A stretch of DNA of 64,000 nt from contig NC_081414.1 of the NCBI RefSeq assembly GCF_030272615.1, positions 48,226,501-48,290,500 of the forward strand, given 5' to 3'. Shown here piece by piece: positions 58,188 to 64,000 of the stretch. The stretch comes from Cryptomeria japonica (taxonomy: Eukaryota > Streptophyta > Pinopsida > Cupressales > Cupressaceae). A model generated the notes under the pieces. The model saw nothing but the letters and a program-made list of their open reading frames with translations. It made no database searches and was not told where the DNA came from. Position numbers and translations under genes: made by a program. Each line of letters begins with the position of its first letter. The first letter of the stretch is position 1.

Positions 58188-58448
58188 TCGTCGGTAATAA
58201 GGAGTTACGGTGGTAAGTTAGTTAGCCGACGGGTAGGTAGTTGGAGTCGCGACGGTTGTGTCGCACCCCTTCGGCTGTCATATATTGTACCACCTCCGGG
58301 TGTTGGAGGACATGTGTTGTTAACGACGGATATAATATGAACATCCTTTGACATTAATGGAAAGCTTATTCTGGTACTTCTTTTATATTTGCATTGTACA
58401 TTGCTGTTCAATTTCTGTATTCTTCCTGTTTACCCAGTGAGGTAAACA
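58188..58448 (+). repeat. Gypsy 3' LTR, lacking its first 50 bp
   Basis: 261 bp, two differences from 54596-54856. Followed by the target duplication ATTTG. Confidence 0.9.
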
Positions 58449-58453
58449 ATTTG

Positions 58454-58921
58454 CATGACTCAATTTTGTTTATTTACATATTGGTGGATTACTTGGATGT
58501 TTTGAAAGTTGAGGAGCTGCTTCTTTGATTTAATTACTTAATTTCAGCTATATTTCATGTGATTGATATCTATTTGTTATTTGATAAGTGTATCATTGAT
58601 GTACTCATAAGTTATGCAACACATCCTTCTCTTATCATTTTGACTAAGGACAATTATGAGTCATAGGCAAAAGGCATTATAAATTTATAACACAATGTAG
58701 GTGGCCTAACCTCTTGCCTCATCTTTATGGACTCATTCCTGAGCCAAAAACCAAATGGAAGCAATCAGTTTGGGGTAATAAGAATGATCATATCGTAGGG
58801 TTGATTGATTCTAGTATTAGTAGAAGTTTCTTCCATGATATCTACCCCAAGTTTAGCAGTATCTAGTGCCCACACACAGTTTGGAGCATTATTTAGGAGA
58901 TTTTTGGAGACCCACATGTTC
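58454..58921 (+). other. Interior of the old LTR element, second piece
   Basis: A readable but unrecognised frame around 58740-58850 (KWKQSVWGNKNDHIVGLIDS). No known domain. Confidence 0.4.
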
Positions 58922-58926
58922 CTCCA

Positions 58927-59121
58927 TGAAATGATAAATTGTTATATATTTTACAAAGGAGACAAAGGCTCCTTAAATAAGCAATTACAAGCAAAGTTTC
59001 TAAAACAGAAACAAAAAACCCAAAAGAAACATTATAAATAAGAACAAACCATGAAAAGGAAATATCCTAAAGTAACTAACCAAATGACTATTATAAAAAA
59101 CATTGCATAATTACTTTAATA
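58927..59121 (-). repeat. 3' LTR of second TRIM-like element
   Basis: Direct repeat of 60007-60204; both share AGGAGACAAAGGCTCCTTAA, a small palindrome (AAGGAG...CTCCTT). Confidence 0.87.
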
Positions 59122-59439
59122 CCCTCCCTTAATGGTCATTCTGCTAACTACTCTACAAAAAACTCGACATAATCTACAAGTCATTTGGCCACTAATGCAT
59201 AGAAGGCTGCCACCTTCTCCTCAGAACGCTTTGCGACATCAACCTACTGCTGAGACCCTCCCTAGTTCTGTAGAACTTTTGGATATGACCAAGTTTACCA
59301 TAATCCTTCCAACTTGATGTTGAGTAACAAAGCTGTCCCTCCCATTATCAAAAGACACTGAGATCATGTTCACAAAAAACTTCAATTTTTGTTGACAAAA
59401 AAATCGGCAAAAAATTGAAACCACAATTGTGGAAAAATC

Positions 59440-59980
59440 AACAAACTCTCCATCATGATTTATTTTTGGAAAAAATCAGAAAACCTAGCACCATGATTTT
59501 TTATGGAAAAAATATTAGAAAACCCACCACCATGATTTTTTATGGAAAAAATTAGAAAACCTGAAAAACAACACCTTTCATGATTTTTTATGGAAAAAAT
59601 CTAGAAAGCCCAAAAACCAACAACACCCTTCATGATTTTTTGGGGAAAAAATTAGAAAAAACTCCAGTAGAGAAAGAACCCACTATTTTTGTGTGAAAAA
59701 ATCGTGCAAAAAACAAACAAAGAAACTACGATTTTCGAAGAGAAAATCATGCAAAAACCTCAATTTTTTGTGGAGAAAAATCAAAAAACCCATCCACAAT
59801 TTTTTAGAAAATTGTACAAAATCCCCTAGTTTGTTCAAAAACTTTACTTGCGGCTATCATGAGTAGTAAACAGAAATAAAAACTCCCTGATTTTTGTGGA
59901 AAAAATCAAACAAAAACCTTCCATGATTTTGTGGAAAAAAACAAAAAACCCACAAACTTTTTAACTAAAAAAAGTTCGCC
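59440..59980. repeat. Tandem repeats inside the second TRIM
   Basis: Six or more copies of a unit around 40-45 bp with CATGATTTTTTATGGAAAAA. Most regular at 59490-59660, looser to about 59950. Confidence 0.75.
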
Positions 59981-60006
59981 AAAAAAGAACCTAAGATCTA
60001 ATACCA

Positions 60007-60204
60007 TGAAATGATAATTCATAATATATTTTATAAAGGAGACAAAGGCTCCTTAAATAAGCAATTACAAGCAACATTTCTAAAACAGAAATGAAAGACC
60101 CAAAAGAAACATTCTAAATAAGAACAAACAATAAAAAAGAAATATCCTAAACTAACTAACTAGCCAAACGACCATTATAGAAACATTGCATGATTATTTT
60201 AATA
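60007..60204 (-). repeat. 5' LTR of second TRIM-like element
   Basis: 198 bp. The minus-strand PBS follows it directly at 59995-60006. Confidence 0.87.
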
Positions 60205-60209
60205 CTCCA

Positions 60210-61053
60210 TTCCCAAATTATCCTGTTTTAGATTGCCTCCTTCCACTTGATGATGTTGACAATATTTCCTTTGATGATTGTACCTTAGAGGGGTTTGATT
60301 CATTAACTGCTAATAGTGATTCATTGCAACAGGTATCCATTTGTCTTCGTGATTGGGATTCCTATTTGACAAACATTTCTTCATTGTTTGTGAAGTTCCA
60401 CATTTCAGATTTGAGAGACACATTGGAGGGTTTCTCTCCTATTTAATGACAATCATGGCACAATTGTTGCTACTTCATTTTAGTCTTTGGAGCTTGTTCA
60501 CAATCAATCTCTATTGGTTCCTTGTTTGTCACGTTCTATTGTGATTGGGTGTGTACTTGATTGGTTTGTGGCATCTTCATCATCCAAGGACTTGACGACA
60601 TATGAGTAGATTTCAAAGACATCATCATCCTACATTTGGATTCTACTTCCTACTGATTCCAATCTAGATTGGGAAGCAATACTGCATTTCTACTTGGTTT
60701 ATCTTCTTTTCAAGGGGAGAATTGTCGTTTGTAGGCATTGGACTATGTTTTGTCTTCAAGCACTATAGGACATTGTTCATTATGGGGAGGCTAGTAATCT
60801 CTCTATTTCCTTCCTATGGGGGGAAACTTGATTGTATATACACAATGTGTGTAGTCCTAGGGGGTATCATTAAGTCCTCCATGCATCATCTTGTTTCTTT
60901 TGTCTTTTTTGGAGAGGAGTTTTGTCCCACTGGGTTTTCTCCTTTTCTTCATTTGTGAGAGATTGTATTGCATTTGCATTGTACATGGGTACCTAAAATG
61001 GTTGTGTAGCAAGGACCCATCTTGCATAATAATCTTCTCCCAAAGTTGCACTT
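60210..61053 (+). other. Interior of the old LTR element, third piece
   Basis: An 86-codon frame with an acidic start (DDVDNISFDDCTLEGFDSLT) is present near 60190-60446, overlapping the TRIM end. No known domain, so it is probably a non-coding remnant. Confidence 0.4.
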
Positions 61054-61062
61054 AATGGGGGG

Positions 61063-61446
61063 TGTTAATGTGAATGACGTTATTACCTATCTAATTCTTA
61101 CTGGGAACCTATTCACATCTGAAGTTTACTTAGGTTCTAAGTTAGTTGTTCTAGGTGGCATTTTAGAAGTTCCTTATGATGGGGCCATGTCTCATTATTT
61201 ACGTTTGGTCATTTAGCATTTAATAATTGCATCATGCATTTAATGTTTGTACCGAGGGTAGTTGTCATCCTACCTCATCACCTTGCCTTTATAAGCAACA
61301 CTTCTCATGTACATTTCGTATCTCCATTATCATATTCAATCAATCTTGCATTGTTGAAAGAAACTTTCTAGTCATTCTCTCGTGGGAATTGTTTTTGTCT
61401 TTCAAGGATCTTGGGGGTGTTGTGGAGTCACGTAATTCCTCCATCA
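61063..61446 (+). repeat. 3' LTR of the old element
   Basis: 384 bp from TGTTAATGTG to CCTCCATCA. It aligns with the left LTR across the site of the giant solo LTR, which confirms both boundaries of that insertion. Confidence 0.82.
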
Positions 61447-61450
61447 CTAG

Positions 61451-62318
61451 TTGCATGTAGTTAGCATATTTTTGTCTTAGTTATGTTTCACTCAATGTTT
61501 ATCCCTATTGGAATTGTTAATGCTACGTCAACTTGTAGCAGTTAAGAAATTAGTTTCTTGGCAATTTCCAATTGTCTTGGCTACATGGCAACCATAGGGG
61601 GTTTTCTATAAACCTCACATAGTCAAAGAAGCAACCACATATTGAAATTGATCCTTGTACTACATTTTTTATAAGATCATGCATGAAATGAATAAAAGTA
61701 ATTGATGATATTATTTTGCACCTCTTGGTATGAATCATTTATGTCTTAAATCCATTTACTCTACAACAAATACTTGTTTATCCATTGCTAAGTAAAAAAT
61801 TTGGCATTGATGCCTTTAAGAAATCAAATAGAAATAAAAAGATGGCCATACAAATGAGACAATTCAATTGAGGAACAAGTGGACTCTAATCAATAAAGCA
61901 ATGACAACCTTACAAAAATTTTGGTATATTTATGGAATATAATTATAGAAGAACATGTATGTAAGGAAGCATCCCAACATATTGATGAATGGCTAAGTTT
62001 ACTAAGGGCTCCCATTGATGTTGTAGAGTACCCTCTTCTGAACCTTATGCATGATTTGAAGGAGCCTACTCAAATAATTCCTGAATCTTTTTAGCTAGAG
62101 CCAAGTCCTACTTAGTAGTAGGATCATATGGATAATGTATCCCAAGTACCATCTAGGCCACATAGTCCAACACCTAGCGAGGATGATGAGATTTCAATTC
62201 AGATCTCAAGGCTAAATCTTGCTAATTCACTTTGCACTATCTAATAGTACATTAAAGATTTGGAACCTATGGCACATATAATGTGCAAAGTAGCATAAAT
62301 TGATGGAGGGAAGATAGT
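61451..62318 (+). other. Unassigned, with a degenerate frame
   Basis: At about 61950-62230 one plus frame reads HIDEWLSLLRAPIDVVEYPL and later SRPHSPTPSEDDEISIQISR, with three or more stops between. It may be a remnant of a TE or host gene. I do not recognise it. Confidence 0.3.
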
Positions 62319-62510
62319 GCCCATTCTCACCTACTTTTACAAGAGTATAAATCACCTTGGTTAGCCAATCATCTCCTAACCTCTGAACTTGCCTGCAGAG
62401 ATGGCTAACAGGCAAATCCATGCTCCTGAGTGATCACTGGGAAAGTGGAGACACTCCAATCTTCTTCTCCACATTTCACTATCACCTTTTATATCTACAT
62501 TGAAGAGCAC
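62319..62510. repeat. Direct repeat, copy 1
   Basis: Nearly identical to 63786-63955, starting ATAAATCACCTTGGTTAGCC and ending ACATTGAAGAGCAC. Only a few mismatches by eye. No ORF. Confidence 0.85.
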
Positions 62511-63785
62511 AATAAAAAACTCATCAATGCAAAACTCTTGTCATTCACTGGTCAAAGATTTCAATTCAAACCTAAACCAGAGAATAAGAAGAGTTTGGTA
62601 TTGATGAGTATTTTATTGTTTTTGCGTTTTCTGAGGTTTTTGCTTTTGGATTGCCAATGCAGAATGTAAATTGAATGCAAAGTATAAAAGAATAAATGAC
62701 TGATTATAAATTTCAGAACTCTGATTTTTATTGCAGCAGATAACAATAACAAGAAATGAACAATTTATAACATCCATAACCAAAGTGGGCATACCAGGAG
62801 TCCAACGCTGATCTGGAAGAGTGCTTTTATTGACTAAAATTGATGAATTATGCAATACAAGAGCTTCTAGAGGGTATTAACTGCTCCAATGTGATTTATT
62901 CTTATTAACTATAATTATCTTAAACTTTTATTGCTGAAATAGGTAGTTCTGAAACAAATCCCAAAAAGCTGCCAGGCAAGATCTTTGGATTTTGCCTAAT
63001 CCTCCCACTGAATTGCTGATATCTTCCACTTGTGCCTGTAGAAACCTATTCAATCCACTTATTTGCTGATTACTATGCCTAACAATGATTTTCCACACTT
63101 ATTCAAACCCTAAACACTGCTGCATTATTTATTTGGCACCCCAACAGCTCTAGAAGTGGTACGGCCAGCCTAGGAGCACCATTTGGGGCTTGGAAATGAT
63201 AATTGCTGCCTTCAGTAACCTCCAATAACTGATCCTCTTGCTGTTGCAGGTCTCAAAATGCTGATAAAGACTGATTCTTGAAGCCCAATCAGGAATTTTG
63301 AGTGAATTCCTCTAAAATATGGCTTGGGGTTTTGTCCAAGCTTGCTTGGAATTGAAGAGTTTTCGTTCTCCAACACCTGAATGCTGCTAATCTGATCTCA
63401 GACCTGCAATTTCCCAAAGAGATGAAAAATGAACAATAGAATGCACAATGATTGCCGTACACATTCCTTTATGCTTTTCCAAAACTCAACGCCCAAATTA
63501 GGGCTCCAATATACCAAGATGCTAAAAGAATAATCTTCAACTTGGGCACCCAGCTTGAGGGTATGAGTCATCATTGTTGGGGCCACTTTTTAAATTAAAG
63601 TTTATTTACCTTTTGCCTAGAAAGGCGTGCATAAGGGGAAAACTTTATATTTTATCATTGACATTTAATTAACCCCTTTTATAAAGTTACTTTATAAAAT
63701 ATGTCTAATTTTAGAAAAAGTAACTTTATAATGAAATATTATAAAGTTTACATAATATATGCTCACCAAGACCAAGAAAATGACT
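62511..63785. other. Unassigned sequence between direct repeats
   Basis: AT-rich ends with a more balanced middle (about 63000-63550). No gene or paired terminus was found. Confidence 0.4.
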
Positions 63786-63955
63786 GAAGCATAAATCACC
63801 TTGGTTAGCCAATCATCTCGTAACCTCTGAACTTGCCTGCGAAGATGGCTAACAGGCAAATCCATGCTCCTGAGTGATCACTAGGAAAGTGGAGACATTA
63901 CAATCTTCTTCTCCACATTTCACTATCACCTTTTATATCTACATTGAAGAGCACA
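63786..63955. repeat. Direct repeat, copy 2
   Basis: Partner of 62319-62510, offset about 1467 bp. Ends where a G-run LTR-like sequence begins. Confidence 0.85.
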
Positions 63956-64000
63956 AGAATATACTAAGAGAGGGGAGGGGGGAGGTGGTGAATCAGTATA
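63945..64000 (-). repeat. Possible Copia LTR end, cut by the window edge
   Basis: TGAAGAGCACAAGAATATACTAAG, then a G-run and GTGAATCAGTATA. It resembles the end of the solo LTR at 43193-43240. The shared TGAAGAGCAC also belongs to the direct repeat, so the exact boundary is uncertain. Confidence 0.4.

Larger units (their letters stand above)
54546..58448 (+). mobile_element. Young Gypsy Gag-protease element
   Basis: Flanked by the perfect 5-bp duplication ATTTG (54541-54545 and 58449-58453). The 5' LTR is 54546-54856; the 3' LTR (58188-58448) lacks its first 50 bp. The shared 261 bp differ at only two positions, so the insertion is recent. The PBS is TGGCGCCGTTGCC. One intact ORF encodes Gag and protease, joined to a scrap of the pol end. 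RT, RNase H and integrase core are absent. The 3' deletion also removed the polypurine tract, so this copy probably lost the ability to move after insertion. Confidence 0.9.
58927..60204 (-). mobile_element. Second TRIM-like element with TA...CA ends
   Basis: Flanked by the perfect 5-bp duplication CTCCA (58922-58926 and 60205-60209). LTRs are at 58927-59121 (195 bp) and 60007-60204 (198 bp). On the minus strand the LTR runs from TATTAAA to TCATTTCA. The PBS is TGGTATTAGATC (59995-60006) and the polypurine tract CCATTAAGGGAGGG (59122-59135). The 0.9-kb interior has no ORF and is filled with GATTTTTT...GGAAAAAAT tandem repeats. It has the same plan, polypurine tract and termini as the element at 21432-23672, although the LTR bodies differ. 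Confidence 0.88.
48231..61446 (+). mobile_element. Old LTR element carrying three nested insertions
   Basis: Its LTRs are 48231-48276 plus 52491-52838 (left) and 61063-61446 (right), clearly homologous but diverged. A PBS-like TGGTATTAGACC (52839-52850) follows the left LTR, and AATGGGGGG (61054-61062) precedes the right one. CTAG flanks both sides (48227-48230 and 61447-61450). Without the insertions it is about 3.8 kb. Its own interior (52851-54540, 58454-58921 and 60210-61053) shows no pol or gag motif. It is non-autonomous and the oldest layer here. Confidence 0.75.

Noticed and set aside
62760-62840. Minus-strand stretch ending ...ACTCCTGG before GTATGC, considered as the missing QTRT1 exon
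   Set aside because: The phase fits GG|A, but the encoded residues do not resemble TGT and no acceptor is apparent.
1-64000. tRNA, rRNA or organelle-derived genes
   Set aside because: The tRNA-like matches are short primer-binding sites; no cloverleaf, rRNA core or plastid/mitochondrial gene was recognised.

Overview
This is a nuclear window from a plant with a large, transposon-filled genome, most likely a gymnosperm and probably a conifer. The sequence is AT-rich. It contains one recognisable host gene with plant-type GT/AG introns, one of them about 22 kb long. Almost everything else is nested LTR retrotransposons, solo LTRs, a LINE-type insertion and hAT DNA transposons. The species is an inference; no search could be run.

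Host gene. The minus strand carries the 3' half of a queuine tRNA-ribosyltransferase catalytic subunit gene (QTRT1/TGT). Seven exons (18586-18690, 19096-19123, 19332-19378, 19472-19573, 19686-19757, 41656-41766, 41920-42025) join without a frame break. They encode the last 189 or so residues, including the catalytic Asp, the CxCx2C...H zinc site and the C-terminus. The N-terminal exons were not found and probably lie beyond the window. The 21.9-kb intron 19758-41655 is packed with mobile elements.

Layout. 1-4597: a minus-strand, pol-less Copia-like element with zinc-knuckle Gag and accessory ORFs. It sits in an older LTR (4598-8030) that is also split by a LINE-type insertion (5121-7881) with a 20-bp target duplication. 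8031-11282: no gene; diverged repeats. 11283-17197: a decayed plus-strand Copia element with its 3' LTR. 17198-18585: QTRT1 3' flank. 21432-23672: a TRIM-like minus-strand element. 24.2-31.1 kb: a hAT transposase pseudogene broken by a minus-strand Gypsy fragment (26430-30505). 32553-36854: a Copia-derived element with both LTRs but almost no pol. 37897-38887 and 39391-41332: solo LTRs, the second holding an (AT)n tract and a hAT MITE. 42582-43173: another hAT MITE. 43193-46667: a solo LTR carrying a second solo LTR (43856-45568). 48231-61446: an old LTR element used as a landing pad by a 4.2-kb solo LTR (48277-52485), a young Gypsy Gag-protease element with an intact 1021-codon ORF (54546-58448), and a second TRIM-like element (58927-60204). 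61447-64000: unassigned sequence with a long direct repeat.

Most boundaries rest on paired target-site duplications read from the sequence: GTTTC, ATTTA, TTATA, TCAAT, CATAT, CAATT, GGAAC, ATTTG, CTCCA, GTTGTTAT and a 20-bp LINE-type duplication. The elements depend on one another. Several keep cis signals (LTR, PBS, polypurine tract) but lack pol, so they would need autonomous relatives elsewhere. The most noteworthy features are the Gag-PR Gypsy family, two TRIMs with unusual TA...CA termini, a giant LTR with a hairpin array phased at about 166 bp, and a LINE-type insertion with a gag-like ORF downstream of its RNase H. All identities and alignments were made by eye.
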